Shown: one piece after another, positions 26,824 to 37,135 of the stretch
Layout of the letters: every line of letters starts with the position of its first letter
How positions within the stretch are numbered: position 1 is the stretch's first letter
Assembly: GCF_000019965.1 (NCBI RefSeq)
Contig: NC_010571.1
Span: 2,303,001-2,367,000 of the forward strand
DNA length: 64,000 bases
Direction: 5' to 3'
From: Opitutus terrae PB90-1
Lineage (GTDB): Bacteria; Verrucomicrobiota; Verrucomicrobiia; Opitutales; Opitutaceae
Notes under the pieces: model-generated
What the model was told of the DNA's origin: nothing
Database searches by the model: none
Seen by the model: the letters and a program-made list of their open reading frames with translations, nothing else
Program-made: the position numbers and the translations under genes

Positions 26824-29214
26824 CTATTCGGCGCGGAGTGCTTCGACGGGATTGACGCGCGTGGCGCGGCGCGCGGGGAGCCACGACGCCAGCAGCGCGA
26901 CGACGAGCAGGACCAGGCTGACCGCGAGCAGCACGGTGAAATCAGTCTGCGACGTGGCGTAAAGCTGGCTCGCGATCAATTGCGCGGCACCGAAGCTCGC
27001 GGCGATGCCGATCATGAGCCCCAACAGAACGAGCTTTAGTCCGTCGTGCAGGACCAGTGACAACACGCGGTGCGTGGCGGCGCCGAGCGCGATTCGAATC
27101 CCGAGCTCACGCGTGCGCTGAGAAACGGAATACGACATGACGCCGTAAATCCCGATGCAGGCGAGCACGAGCGCCACCGCGGCGAAGATTACGAGCAGGC
27201 CCATGACCGTGCGGCGGCCCTGCAGCGATCGCTCCACGGCCAGATCAAGTGTCGTCAGGTTCGCGATGGGGATCTGCGGATCGACCTGACGTACGGCGCC
27301 GCGGAGCTCGTCAGCGAGCGTGAGCGGCGAGACTTGCGTCCGCACGGCGAACATCGTGTGCCAGGGGAAATGCACCGGCGGCACGTAGAGGTGGGGGAAC
27401 GGATTCAGGTCGAGCCGGAGCTGGCGTACGCTGCCGACGACGCCGACGATCTCCCACGCGGCGTCCTTGAAATGGATCAACTGGCCCAGTGGGTCGGCCT
27501 CGCCGAAGAGCTGGCGGGCGAGCGTGTCGTTGATGATCATCACGCGCGGCGCCTCTGCGCGGTTGTCGGCTTCGGAGAAGAACCGGCCGCGCAGCAGCGG
27601 AATGCCGAAGGTCTGGAAATACTCGCCGTCGGCCGAATCGAAGCCGGCGCGCAGATCGTCGCGCGTGTTGGGTTGGTCTTCGCGGCTGACGACGTCGCCG
27701 AACCCCGTGCGGCCGTTCATCGGCGTGGAGGAGGCCATGCCCGCGAACGAAACGCCGGGAATCTGCCGCAGGTTACGGAGCACGTCGGCGATGAAGCGCG
27801 TGCGATGCGCGATGGTCGGCGCCTTGCTCGCGGGCTGGGTCAGGTTGAAGAAGGCAACGTTGTCGCGGTTGAAACCCGTGTCGGCGTTGAGCGCCTGCAT
27901 GAAGCTGCGGAGGAGGAGCCCAGCGCAGACCAGGAGAACGACCGTGAGCGCGGTTTCGGAGATGACGAGGGCGCCCTGCAGCCGCTTGCGCGAACCGCTG
28001 CTCGTGCCGCGCGTGCCCTCCTTCAGCGCGCCCTGGACGTTGGGACGAGCCGCGCTCAACGCGGGGAAAAGTCCGAACAGCAGACCGGTGAGGGCCGCGG
28101 CGCCAACGGTAAAGCCGAGCACGGTCAGATCGATTTGGACGTTCACGCCGGGGATCGTGTTGAGCGCGGTGTAGCGCAGCAGCGGGTTGATGGACCACAG
28201 GCCCACGAAGATGCCGGCGATTCCACCGAGCAAAGCGATCAACAGGCTTTCGGTCAGGAACTGCCGGACGATTCGCGCGGTGCTGGCGCCCATCGCGACG
28301 CGGACGGCGATTTCGCCCTGACGCGACGTCGCGCGGACGAGGAGCAGATTCGCGACGTTGGCGCAGGCGATCAAGAGCACGGCGCCGACCGCAGCGAGCA
28401 GCGTGACGAGAAACGGCCGGGTGTTGCCGTAGATCGATTCATGCAGCGAGCGGACGGCTACCGTCCAGTTCTGCCGGAAACTCGGATACTCGGAGAGGAT
28501 GGCCTTACGCGCGGTCGCAAGCTCGGCGGTCGCCTGCTCGGCCGTGGCGCCGGGTTTGAGCCGGCCGATGACGTTGCAGCCGTAGTTGTAGTTGCGCAGA
28601 GTCTTGTATTCGTCGGTCCGGATCGTTGCCGGCGAGAGAAAGTTGACGGTGTTGGTGAGCAGCGCGCCGGGCGGGAGCACGCCGATGATCGTGTAATTCT
28701 GTCCGTCCATCTGCACGGTGCGGTCGAGGATCGCCGGGTTGCCGCGAAAGTAGGACTGCCAGAATTCGTGGCTGAGGATGACGACGTAGCGATTGCCGCC
28801 GGGGGCATCGTCGGCTTCGACGAAACCGCGGCCGAGCAGCGGTTTCACACCCAGGGCGTCCAGGTAGTGCGCGGAGACCTCGCCGCCACTGACGCGGATG
28901 GGGTCGGCATCCGCGGTGAGGTTGCGGTCGATGTTGTGGAACGCCGCGATGAAATCGATCTGAGTAGTCTGGCTCTGCCAATCGAGGAACACGCCGCCGT
29001 CGGAGCCACCGATAGCGCCGTTGCCGCGGTTTTCGGCGATCTGCACGAGCCGGTCCGGATCCGGATACGGCAGCGGCTGGAGGAGGACGGCGTTGACGAC
29101 GCTGAAGATCGCGGTGTTGGCGCCGATCCCGAGCGCGAGCGTGAGCACGGCGATCGCGGTGAAGCCGGGAGATTTCAGCAGTTGGCGAAGAGCGAAGCGG
29201 AGATCAGCGCACAT
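26824..29214 (-). CDS. ADOP7: orphan FtsX/MacB-type permease
   Basis: This 796-residue copy is the shortest complete one and a very typical member. It has [20 protein letters not shown] in segment 1, [20 protein letters not shown] and [17 protein letters not shown] in domain 1, [20 protein letters not shown] as core, and [14 protein letters not shown] near the end, closing with NPVEALRAE. The ATG is preceded by AAACTCCC, a pyrimidine-rich context also seen at 38197 and 60558. Spacers on both sides are the repeated element. Confidence 0.94.
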   Translation of the reverse strand: MCADLRFALRQLLKSPGFTAIAVLTLALGIGANTAIFSVVNAVLLQPLPYPDPDRLVQIAENRGNGAIGGSDGGVFLDWQSQTTQIDFIAAFHNIDRNLTADADPIRVSGGEVSAHYLDALGVKPLLGRGFVEADDAPGGNRYVVILSHEFWQSYFRGNPAILDRTVQMDGQNYTIIGVLPPGALLTNTVNFLSPATIRTDEYKTLRNYNYGCNVIGRLKPGATAEQATAELATARKAILSEYPSFRQNWTVAVRSLHESIYGNTRPFLVTLLAAVGAVLLIACANVANLLLVRATSRQGEIAVRVAMGASTARIVRQFLTESLLIALLGGIAGIFVGLWSINPLLRYTALNTIPGVNVQIDLTVLGFTVGAAALTGLLFGLFPALSAARPNVQGALKEGTRGTSSGSRKRLQGALVISETALTVVLLVCAGLLLRSFMQALNADTGFNRDNVAFFNLTQPASKAPTIAHRTRFIADVLRNLRQIPGVSFAGMASSTPMNGRTGFGDVVSREDQPNTRDDLRAGFDSADGEYFQTFGIPLLRGRFFSEADNRAEAPRVMIINDTLARQLFGEADPLGQLIHFKDAAWEIVGVVGSVRQLRLDLNPFPHLYVPPVHFPWHTMFAVRTQVSPLTLADELRGAVRQVDPQIPIANLTTLDLAVERSLQGRRTVMGLLVIFAAVALVLACIGIYGVMSYSVSQRTRELGIRIALGAATHRVLSLVLHDGLKLVLLGLMIGIAASFGAAQLIASQLYATSQTDFTVLLAVSLVLLVVALLASWLPARRATRVNPVEALRAE

Positions 29215-29304
29215 GGGAGTTTAAGCTCGAAGTTTAGGTGGAAGAGAGGGGCGGCGAAGCGGAGGACTTGAACTTTGACTTTCCACTTCAACACGCCGTA
29301 GGCG
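29215..29304. repeat. ADOP spacer element (imperfect inverted repeat)
   Basis: This is the sister copy of 26734-26823, with only about eight differences over 90 bp. It ends in CGCC-GTA-GGCG (29294-29304), which abuts the ADOP8 stop codon. The flanking permease proteins are far less alike than the spacers. Confidence 0.85.
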
Positions 29305-31719
29305 CTACTCGGCGCGGAGCGCATCGATGGGGTTCACGCGGAGGGCCTTCCGCGCCGGCAGCCAGCAGGCGGCGAGCGCGATGACGCCCAGCAGCAGCGT
29401 GACGGCGGCGATGGCGAGCGGGTCATTAGAGACCAACTCTGGCGTGGCCATGGCAAGCAGCCGGCCGAGTGCGAACGCGCCGGCCAAACCGATCAGCGTG
29501 CCGACGAGGGTGAGCGTGAGACCGGCGCGGAGAATCAGCCAGACGACGTCGCTACTCTGCGCGCCGAGCGCCACGCGCACGCCGATCTCCGGCGTGCGTT
29601 GAACGACGAGGCGGGCGATCACGCCATAGAGCCCGAGAGCGGCGAGGAAGACGCCGAGCAGGGCGAAGGCGACAAGGATGGTATTCACCATGTGGAGCCC
29701 CCCGGTGCCCAGCTCGATGAGCTGGTCGACCGTGCCGAGCTGCTGGATCGCGAGGGTTGAATCCAGCTCGAGCACCGTGCGGCGCAGCGGTTCGGCCAGC
29801 GGTGCAGGATCGCGGGTGCGAACAGCGACCGTGACGAAATTCCACGTCTCCTGGGCCAGCGGGCGGAAGACCTGGTAGCGGGTGGCCGGGGCGGTGACGC
29901 TGAACGCGAAGCGCAGGTCCGGCATCACGCCGACGATCTCCATCCAGCCGCGGTTCTTCGGGTCGAGCCCGCCGATCCGGCGTCCGATGGGATCTTCGTT
30001 CGGAAACAAGGCGCGCGCCATAGATTCGCTGATGATCGCCACGGGCGGGGCGGAGGCATCGTCGGCGGCCGTGAAGTTCCGGCCGGCGAGCAGCTTGATC
30101 TGGAGCGTGGGCACGAAGGACGGCGTGACCCCGTTGACGTTCGCGACGGGCTCGCGTCCCGCCGCGGGCGGCTCGCGTCCCTCGACGAGGTAGTTCCGGC
30201 TGGTGAGAAACTGGAATACGGGCAGCGTCCAGCCGACCGCGACGTCGTCGACCCCGGGCAATGCGGCGACGCGTTCCTGCAGCCGCGTGTAGAACGAGAG
30301 GGTTTCGGCGCCGGTGGGATAGCGGGCCTCCGGCAGGTTGAGGACCACCTGCAGCACGCCGTCGTGATTCCAGCCGAGATCGCGGACAAGCATGCGGTTC
30401 ATCCCGCGGATGAACAGGCCGGCACCGGCGAGCAGCACCAGCGCCAGGCTGAACTGTGCGACGATGAGGGCGTGGCGCATCCGGTTCTGGGCGCGGCCGC
30501 CGGTGTTGCCGCGCGTGCCAGTCTTGAGGGTGTCATTCACGCGGACTCGGGCCATCAGCCATGCGGGCACGAGCCCGAAACCGATGCCGGTGAGCAGCGA
30601 AACGGCGAGGGCGAAGCTCAGGACGCGCCAGTCGAGCTCGAGGGTGAACGCGACGAAGCCGTTGGCGGAAAGCCGACTGGAGATCCACTCGTTGGACCAG
30701 GCGGCGACGAGCACGCCGCAGCCGCCGCCGGCGACGGACAGCAGCACGCTTTCACACAGCAGCGGCAGCAGGAGCCGGCGACGGGAAGCACCGAGCGCCG
30801 CACGGATCGCAAACTCGTGCGCGCGGGCAATCGCGCGTGAGAGTTGGAGGTTCGCGAGATTGGAGCACGCGATCACGAGGACGAAGCCGGCGAGCCCGAG
30901 AAGGAGCAGCGAAATGCCGAGCGTGGCGGGATTGCTCACGGTGGATTGCAGCGGCACGGCACGCAGACCGTCCTCGCTTTGCGTGCTCGGGCGCAGGGGC
31001 GCGAGCCGCACCGCCAGCGCAGCGAACCGGGCGTTCAGCTGTTCGAGCGACAAGCCGATGCGGTAGCGACCAAGGATCTGCACCCGCGTATCTTCGCGGT
31101 CCACGCGCTCCTTGTCGGAAAAGGCATAGGGCCGGAATGCCTGGGCCGGTCCCCACAGGAAAACCGAGGCAAAGCGCGCGGGCATGACGCCGACGATCGT
31201 GCAGGGCTCGCCGTCGATGCGCACCGTCCGGCCGATCACGGCCGGGTCGCCGCCGAACTGGGCCTGCCACGTCGCGTGACTCAGCATGACCGCGCGGTTG
31301 CCAGGATGGTCCTCGTCGGCGGTGAAATATCGGCCGAGTTCAGGTTGCAGACCGAGCGCCGGGAAGAAGCTGGCGGTGACGCGCAGGGCAATGAGGTTGA
31401 CCGACGGCCGATCAGGCTGCTCGAGGGTCATGCCCCAGGCTTGGTAGGCAGCGAGCGTGGCGAAATCCGCCGCTTCGCGTTCCAACTCGAGGTAGTCGGG
31501 GACGGTGTGATTGGCGGTCTGCGACTGAGGCGTCGTACGGTAGATCCGGACGAGGTGTGGCTTGTCGGGAAACGGCAGCGGCTGCAGCAACAGCGTATCC
31601 AGCAGACTGAACATCGAGGTGTTCAGCCCGATGCCGAGCGCGAGCGTGAGGACCGAGACGATCGTGAAGCCGGGCGACTTGAGCAGCTGACGGAACGCGA
31701 ATTTCAGATCGGCGATCAT
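29305..31719 (-). CDS. ADOP8: orphan FtsX/MacB-type permease
   Basis: This 804-residue copy groups with ADOP18. Both have FLVEGREPP or YLVEGREPP in the second periplasmic domain, PWN or TWN followed by FVTV or YVTV, and VVQRTPEIGVR before the C-terminal ALGAQ. Domain 1 has LGLQPELGRYFTADEDHPG and AQFGGDPAVIGRTVRIDG. It ends in NPIDALRAE. It is the third gene of the run that starts with ADOP10. Confidence 0.93.
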   Translation of the reverse strand: MIADLKFAFRQLLKSPGFTIVSVLTLALGIGLNTSMFSLLDTLLLQPLPFPDKPHLVRIYRTTPQSQTANHTVPDYLELEREAADFATLAAYQAWGMTLEQPDRPSVNLIALRVTASFFPALGLQPELGRYFTADEDHPGNRAVMLSHATWQAQFGGDPAVIGRTVRIDGEPCTIVGVMPARFASVFLWGPAQAFRPYAFSDKERVDREDTRVQILGRYRIGLSLEQLNARFAALAVRLAPLRPSTQSEDGLRAVPLQSTVSNPATLGISLLLLGLAGFVLVIACSNLANLQLSRAIARAHEFAIRAALGASRRRLLLPLLCESVLLSVAGGGCGVLVAAWSNEWISSRLSANGFVAFTLELDWRVLSFALAVSLLTGIGFGLVPAWLMARVRVNDTLKTGTRGNTGGRAQNRMRHALIVAQFSLALVLLAGAGLFIRGMNRMLVRDLGWNHDGVLQVVLNLPEARYPTGAETLSFYTRLQERVAALPGVDDVAVGWTLPVFQFLTSRNYLVEGREPPAAGREPVANVNGVTPSFVPTLQIKLLAGRNFTAADDASAPPVAIISESMARALFPNEDPIGRRIGGLDPKNRGWMEIVGVMPDLRFAFSVTAPATRYQVFRPLAQETWNFVTVAVRTRDPAPLAEPLRRTVLELDSTLAIQQLGTVDQLIELGTGGLHMVNTILVAFALLGVFLAALGLYGVIARLVVQRTPEIGVRVALGAQSSDVVWLILRAGLTLTLVGTLIGLAGAFALGRLLAMATPELVSNDPLAIAAVTLLLGVIALAACWLPARKALRVNPIDALRAE

Positions 31720-31732
31720 GGAGCCGGAAGGA

Positions 31733-31831
31733 GCAAGGTTTAAGGTGTAAGGTCTAAGGTGGCAGGAGGGGCGGAGAGGTGCGGGGCGATCGGAGCTTTA
31801 CACGTTGCACTTAACACAGCGCCGAAGGCGC
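31733..31831. repeat. Variant ADOP spacer element
   Basis: The spacer between ADOP9 and ADOP8 has the same plan as the other spacer elements but different words: GGTTTAAGGTGTAAGGTCTA on the left, CTTTACACGTTGCACTTAAC on the right, and AGCGCC-GAA-GGCGCT (31818-31832) against the ADOP9 stop. Both halves changed together, so the inverted-repeat plan is kept while the sequence differs. Confidence 0.65.
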
Positions 31832-34258
31832 TCATTCTGCGCGAAGCGCCTCGACCGGGTTCACGCGCAGGGCGCGGCGGGCAGGGCCAATGCAGGCGGC
31901 CAGCAGCACGCCGCCGACGAGACCGGCGCCGGAGAGCAGCACGAGCGGATCGAGCGGGTCGGCGCCGTAGACGAGCGATCGAAGCGCCAGCGAGCACGCG
32001 GCCGAGAGCGCGATTCCGGGCACCAGGCCGCCGAGCAGCCACGCGCTGGCCTGCCGGCCGACCAGCCCGAGGATCTGGCGCGGTTGCGCACCGATGACGA
32101 TCCGCACGCCGATCTCGCGCGTGCGTTCCGCGATCACACACGACAACGTGCCGTAGATGCCGACCGCGGCGAGCAGGAGGGCCATGGCCGTGAACGCGTT
32201 GATCAGGCCCGCCGACAGCCGGCGCCGGCTGCCGGCCTGATGCAGCACCTCGCCCATGGTGCGAACGTTCGACAGCGCCAGATCCCCATCCGTGAGCGCG
32301 AGCTCATGCCGGATCAGCGCCGCGACGGCGCGGGCTTCGCCTGACGTGCGCACCACGAGGTAGGCACTTTCCTCCGGCAACGCCTCCTCCGGCGTGCCCG
32401 CCAACGAGCACGCATAGTAGAGCTCGGGCCGCGGACTGGTTTCAGCACCCCACTGACGCACGTCTTCGACCACGCCGACAACGTGGAACTGAAACGGTGA
32501 GCGGGCGCTGTTGATCCGAATGCGGTGGCCCAAGGGATCGGTATCGGGCCAGCACTGACGGGCCATCGTCTGGTTGATCACGACCGGGATGTCCGGTCCG
32601 TCCCATCGCGTGAAATCCGCCGGCTGCCCGCGCAGCCAGCCGAGGCCCATCGCTCGGAAATAGCCGGGCGAGACACCGGTGTTTTCCACGAGCGGACGCC
32701 GGACCTTGGGGTCGAACTTCTGCTCGTCGATCAGCACGTCGAAGTTGCTGCCGCCTTCCAGCGGCAGCTTGGAGGTCAGCGCGGCCTGCTCCACGCCGGG
32801 CAGCACCCGCACCCGCTCAATGAGGGTGTTCCAGAAGCGGACGCGCGCGGCGACGGCGCGGTAGCGCTCGCCCTGCGGGGCGACTTCCGCGGTGAGCACG
32901 CGATCGGTGTCCAGCGCGCGATTGGTCTCGAACACCTTCAGATAACTCGCGGTGAACAGGATTGCGGCATAGGCCAGCACGACGGCCACGGCGGCCTGGG
33001 CCATCACGAGGTTGCGCAGGAACCGCCGGCGCAGGCGCGAGCCTGTCTGGGTGCGTCCCGCATCGTTCAGCGTGACGGCGACCGAGCCGTGCGCGGCGGT
33101 CAGCGCCGGCACCGCGCCGGCGATCAGCGCGGCGACGAAGCCGGTGGCGGTGGCGAAGGCCAGCACGCGGCCATCGAGCGCGATGGCGGCGCGGCGCGCC
33201 TCGATCACGAGTGAGGACGGGATCAGCTGGCGCACGGCATCGGTGCCCCACGCGGCGAGCAGCACGCCGACCGCGCAGCCGAGAAGCCCGAGCAGGAGCG
33301 CTTCGGTCAGCAGTTGGCGCACCAGGGCGGGACGCGATGCACCGATGGCCAGCCGGATCGCAAACTCGCCCTGCCGCCGGGTGCCGCGGGCGAGCAGGAG
33401 CCCGGCGACGTTGGCGCAGCCGACCAGCAGCAGCAGCGCCACGGCTCCGCCGAGCGGTTTCATCCCCGACGCCGTGTCGCGCGTGATTTCCTGGCGGAGC
33501 GAACGCACGAGCATTGGCTTGTGCGTGTTCGTGTCGGGAAACTGGGCGGCGAGTTGCGCGCCGATCGCCTTGACGTCGGCATCGGCGGTCGCGAGCGGGA
33601 CGTCCGGTTTCAGCCGTGCGACGCCGAGCAGCCAGTGATTTCCACGCTGCTCCAGGTCGTTTGGCTCACCGTGCAGCGGGAGCCACGCCTGATAGTCCTG
33701 GCCCGCATACGAAGGGGAAGAGAACTCAAAGTCCGCGGGCATGACCCCGACGATTTCGGTCGGTCTTCCGTCCAGCCGGGCGGTCCGGCCGACGATCGAA
33801 GCGTCACCACCGAACGCCCGCAGCCACAGCCCGTGGCTGATGACGGCGACCGGCGCGGCGCCGGGCTGGTCGTCCGCTTCGTCCAACCAACGGCCGAGTG
33901 CGGGGCGGGAGCCCAGCGCCCGCAGGACGCCGGCGGTGCATTGAATGGCGGCAAGCGACTCGGCCTCTTGCGCGCCCAGATTGATCCGCGCCGGCCGGTA
34001 GACGCCGAAATCGACAAAGCTGCGGTTGCGCTCACGCAGGTCCCGGAAATCGGGAAACGAGAGCGGCTGGCCGCCGTTGGAGCGGACGTAAACGATCTCC
34101 CCGGAGCGTGGATACGGGAAGGGATCGAGCACGAGTGCCTGCAGCACGCTGAAGAGCGTGGTGGCGGCGCCGATGCCGAGGGCGAGCGAGAGCACGGCGG
34201 TGGCCGTGAAACCGGGCGATTTCAGCAGCTGCCGGGAGGCAAAGCGCAGATGGTTCAT
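31832..34258 (-). CDS. ADOP9: orphan FtsX/MacB-type permease
   Basis: This 808-residue copy is related to ADOP5 (shared TSKLPLEGG-type motif, FDP in the second periplasmic domain, and QCWPDTDPLGHRIR). Segment 1 reads LALGIGAATTLFSVL, with no Asn in the LGIG motif. Core motif: GASRPALVRQLLTEALLLGL. C-terminal: ERTREIGVRIVIGAQPRQIL, where the usual ALGA is VIGA. It ends in NPVEALRAE. Confidence 0.93.
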   Translation of the reverse strand: MNHLRFASRQLLKSPGFTATAVLSLALGIGAATTLFSVLQALVLDPFPYPRSGEIVYVRSNGGQPLSFPDFRDLRERNRSFVDFGVYRPARINLGAQEAESLAAIQCTAGVLRALGSRPALGRWLDEADDQPGAAPVAVISHGLWLRAFGGDASIVGRTARLDGRPTEIVGVMPADFEFSSPSYAGQDYQAWLPLHGEPNDLEQRGNHWLLGVARLKPDVPLATADADVKAIGAQLAAQFPDTNTHKPMLVRSLRQEITRDTASGMKPLGGAVALLLLVGCANVAGLLLARGTRRQGEFAIRLAIGASRPALVRQLLTEALLLGLLGCAVGVLLAAWGTDAVRQLIPSSLVIEARRAAIALDGRVLAFATATGFVAALIAGAVPALTAAHGSVAVTLNDAGRTQTGSRLRRRFLRNLVMAQAAVAVVLAYAAILFTASYLKVFETNRALDTDRVLTAEVAPQGERYRAVAARVRFWNTLIERVRVLPGVEQAALTSKLPLEGGSNFDVLIDEQKFDPKVRRPLVENTGVSPGYFRAMGLGWLRGQPADFTRWDGPDIPVVINQTMARQCWPDTDPLGHRIRINSARSPFQFHVVGVVEDVRQWGAETSPRPELYYACSLAGTPEEALPEESAYLVVRTSGEARAVAALIRHELALTDGDLALSNVRTMGEVLHQAGSRRRLSAGLINAFTAMALLLAAVGIYGTLSCVIAERTREIGVRIVIGAQPRQILGLVGRQASAWLLGGLVPGIALSAACSLALRSLVYGADPLDPLVLLSGAGLVGGVLLAACIGPARRALRVNPVEALRAE

Positions 34259-34432
34259 GGCCGGAGGCGACCGCGATCAGCACTCCGCGCGCGAACGAAA
34301 ACAAACCACCGGCCCGCTGCCGGGACGGCAGCGGCGACGGCTTCGCTCAGGGACTGACGGCTACGAATGATCGCGGACCATGGCGGGAGAGGGCGTGTGC
34401 GTTGAGGGCGGTCGACCGAAGGTGGTGGGGGA

Positions 34433-36886
34433 CTATTCCGCGCGGAGCGCGGTCATCGGATCGACGTGGGTGGCTTTGCGGGCCGGCCAGAAGCAGGCGA
34501 ACGCGGCGGTGGCGACGAGAACAATGGTGACCACCGGGAAGGCGAAAGGATCGAGCGTGCTGATGCCGATCAACACGTGCGACATGACGAAGGACACACC
34601 GAGGGCCATCACCAGGCCGAGCGCGAGACCGATGGCGGTGAGCCGCAGGCCTTCGCGCGAGACGAGCCGGACGATGTTGCGGCTGGTGGCGCCGAGTGCG
34701 ACGCGCACGCCGATTTCGCGGGTGCGGCTGGTCACGCCGTAGGCGACGACCGCGTAGAGTCCCAGGATCGCGAGCAGCAGCGCGATGCCGCCCTGGACGC
34801 CGGCGAGCACCGACCCGAAGCGGAACGGCATGAGCGCGAGCGGGCTGTTCAGCATGTGTTCATCCATCGCGATCGTGCCGTAGATCGGCAGATGCGGATC
34901 GAGTCCTTGAATCACCTGGCGGACCGGCGCGGCGAGCGCGTGCGGCGCCTGCTGCGTGCGCACGACCAGCGTGGCGGGCATGTTGTAGAACTGGGCGAAC
35001 GGACGGTAATAGTAGGGCCGCGGCTGCTCGCCGATCATGAGATATTTTCCCGTGGCGGCGACGCCGACAACCTCGATCGCGGGCCCGCCGCGCCAGAGCC
35101 GGAAGTGCTGGCCGATCGGATCCTTGCCCGGCCAGAAGGCGTTCGCCATGGCCTCGTTGATGACCGCCACTTCCGGCGCGCGCTCGTCGTCCGTCGGCAG
35201 CAGGTCGCGACCGCGGAGCAGCCGGATGCCAAAGGTCTTGAGGAACGACGGCTCGACGCCGGAGAACGCGACTGCGATGTGATCGTCCGGCACATGACCG
35301 GACGGATTGTCGGGCCAGTTGTCGCGCATCAGGATGCTCTGCGTGAATGGGACGTGCTGGGCCAGGCTCGCGGCTTCGACGCCGGGCAGCGCGCGGACAC
35401 GCTCGAGCAGGTCGCGCTGGAACTGCAGTCCGCGTTCCTTCGAATAGCCCTGGAGATTGAGATCGAACGACTGCATCAGCAGCCGGTCGGGGAGGAAACC
35501 GACGTCGGCGTGACGCGCGATGGCGAGGCCGCGCAGGAAGAGCACGGAGGCAATCAGCACGACGGCGGAGGTCGCGACCTGGCCGATCACGAGCAGATTC
35601 CGCAGCCGGTGGCGGCCCGGACCGGTCTGCCGGCCGGCGCCTTGTTTCAATCCTTCGTTCAAATCGATGCGCGACGAGCGCAGCGCGGGCACCAGTCCGG
35701 CGCCGACGCCGGCGCAGAACGAGACAAGCGCGGTAAAAGCCCACACCTGCCAGCTGATCGAGTCGTTCACCCGGATGGGAATATCACCGGCGGGCGTCAA
35801 GCTGCGCATCGCGTCGCCGCCCCACCACGCGAGGCTGTAGCCGACGATGCCGGCGAGGACGGCAAGCAGCACGCTTTCCGCGAGCAACAGCCGGACGATG
35901 CGCCAGCGGGAGGCGCCGAGGGCGGCGCGAACGACGAGCTCCTTCTCGCGCGCGAGCGCGTGGCTGCCCATCAGGTTCGCAACGTTGGCGCAGGCGATGA
36001 AGAGCACCAGCAGGACCAGCCCGGTGAAGAGGCAGCCGATGACCGGCGCGAGGTCGGCCATGACCGGATCGGGCCGCGCGTGCCGCTCGAGGATCGCCTG
36101 AAAACGGAAACCGCGGTGATCGTCGGGGAACTGTTGGGCGAAGCGCTGCGCGAACACCCCGAGTTCGGCGTTGGCTTCCGCGAGCGTGGCGCCCGGGGCG
36201 AGATGCGCGAGCACGCGCCACGCGCTCGAGCCGCGGTATTTGAAAAAGCCGTCGCCGTCGGGGCGCAACTGCGCATAGGTGCCGGACGGCACCCACAGGC
36301 TGACGCTGACGGAGTAGGAGAAGCTTTCGAAGCCGGGCTTCGCGACGCCGACGATCGTGAACGGTTTGGCGTTGATCAGCACGGAACGGCCGATGACGCG
36401 GGGATCGCCACCGAACTGAGTTTGCCAGTAACGGTGCGTGAGGACGGCGACGGGCGTGCCGGGCGGCATCGCGCCGTCGGCGGGTTGTAGCGGCCGGCCC
36501 AGGACGACGTTGACGCCCATGCGGGAGAACGCATCCGGGGTGACCGCTTCGATCCAGGTGCGTTCGGGCGATTGGCCGGGTGCGCTGACGTGCGCGGCCA
36601 TCGGCAGAAAGGCGACGTGGTCGGTCAGCGATTTGGAGCCGTCGCGGAGGTCCTGAAAATCGAGGAACGAGATCTGGTGCGGCAGATTGATCGCATTGCT
36701 CCGGCCGACGATCGCGACCAGCCGGTCGGGGTCGCGAACGTCCATCGGCTGGAGGAAGATCGCGTTCACCATCATGAAAATCTGGGTGTTCACCGCGATG
36801 CCGAACGCCAGCGTGAGCACGACGACGGTCGTGTAGCCGGGGAACTTGGCCATCTGACGCATGGCGTAGCGGAGGTCGGAGAGCAT
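34433..36886 (-). CDS. ADOP10: orphan FtsX/MacB-type permease, head of a six-gene run
   Basis: The protein is 817 residues from the ATG at 36886. An upstream ATG at 36940 would add 18 unlike residues and was rejected, because relatives begin M-L-S-D-L-R-Y-A. The copy resembles ADOP3 (ALMPFRFGSVLAGVQGG near the C-terminus, SRTREIGVRVALGATSRNIV). Domain 1 has LGRPLQPADGAMPPG. It ends in DPMTALRAE. A sigma-54-like element lies immediately upstream; its predicted transcription start would leave almost no leader. It is probably the first gene of ADOP10-ADOP5. Confidence 0.93.
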   Translation of the reverse strand: MLSDLRYAMRQMAKFPGYTTVVVLTLAFGIAVNTQIFMMVNAIFLQPMDVRDPDRLVAIVGRSNAINLPHQISFLDFQDLRDGSKSLTDHVAFLPMAAHVSAPGQSPERTWIEAVTPDAFSRMGVNVVLGRPLQPADGAMPPGTPVAVLTHRYWQTQFGGDPRVIGRSVLINAKPFTIVGVAKPGFESFSYSVSVSLWVPSGTYAQLRPDGDGFFKYRGSSAWRVLAHLAPGATLAEANAELGVFAQRFAQQFPDDHRGFRFQAILERHARPDPVMADLAPVIGCLFTGLVLLVLFIACANVANLMGSHALAREKELVVRAALGASRWRIVRLLLAESVLLAVLAGIVGYSLAWWGGDAMRSLTPAGDIPIRVNDSISWQVWAFTALVSFCAGVGAGLVPALRSSRIDLNEGLKQGAGRQTGPGRHRLRNLLVIGQVATSAVVLIASVLFLRGLAIARHADVGFLPDRLLMQSFDLNLQGYSKERGLQFQRDLLERVRALPGVEAASLAQHVPFTQSILMRDNWPDNPSGHVPDDHIAVAFSGVEPSFLKTFGIRLLRGRDLLPTDDERAPEVAVINEAMANAFWPGKDPIGQHFRLWRGGPAIEVVGVAATGKYLMIGEQPRPYYYRPFAQFYNMPATLVVRTQQAPHALAAPVRQVIQGLDPHLPIYGTIAMDEHMLNSPLALMPFRFGSVLAGVQGGIALLLAILGLYAVVAYGVTSRTREIGVRVALGATSRNIVRLVSREGLRLTAIGLALGLVMALGVSFVMSHVLIGISTLDPFAFPVVTIVLVATAAFACFWPARKATHVDPMTALRAE

Positions 36887-36896
36887 GCGGAGATGT

Positions 36897-36917
36897 ATTT
36901 GCACGCGCCGTGCCGCA
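36897..36917 (-). promoter_or_regulatory. Sigma-54-like promoter element upstream of ADOP10
   Basis: On the minus strand this reads GCGGCACGGCGCGTGCAAAT. The GG (-24, at 36913) and GC (-12, at 36901) are 12 bp apart as in sigma-54 promoters, and the core GGCAC-N5-GTGCAAA matches those at 47491-47511 and 60685-60706. The expected start would be near 36889, three bases before the ADOP10 ATG. Because GCAC-N5-GTGC is itself an inverted repeat, a dimeric operator is the main alternative. Confidence 0.55.
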
Positions 36918-37010
36918 TCCGTCGACATTTCGCTAGTCACGGTGCATCAGTATGATAAAATTGACGAGCCGTGGGCCGATGGCCCGTGTTGTTCGGAAAC
37001 GAAACGAATC

Positions 37011-37027
37011 GTTCCCACGGATGGGAC
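37011..37027. promoter_or_regulatory. TCCC-N6-GGGA palindrome (candidate activator site)
   Basis: TCCC at 37013-37016 and GGGA at 37023-37026 are separated by six bases. The centre is 118.5 bp upstream of the -12 base of the element at 36897-36917. The same motif has the same offset, within 1 bp, at 47594-47624 and 60788-60818. Confidence 0.5.
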
Positions 37028-37135
37028 GGCACCAAATCCGGCCGATTCAACGGACCGACCGCCGCTGAGGTTTCTTACGAGGCGCGCTCGCCGTTCCGGG
37101 CCGCCCGGCAGCCGGGCCTGCCGCCGCGAAACCTG

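Noticed and set aside
36887-36940. Upstream ATG for ADOP10
   Set aside because: The additional 18 residues have no counterpart in the other copies, which start with M-L-S-D-L-R or M-S-D-L-R, and the extension crosses the sigma-54-like element.
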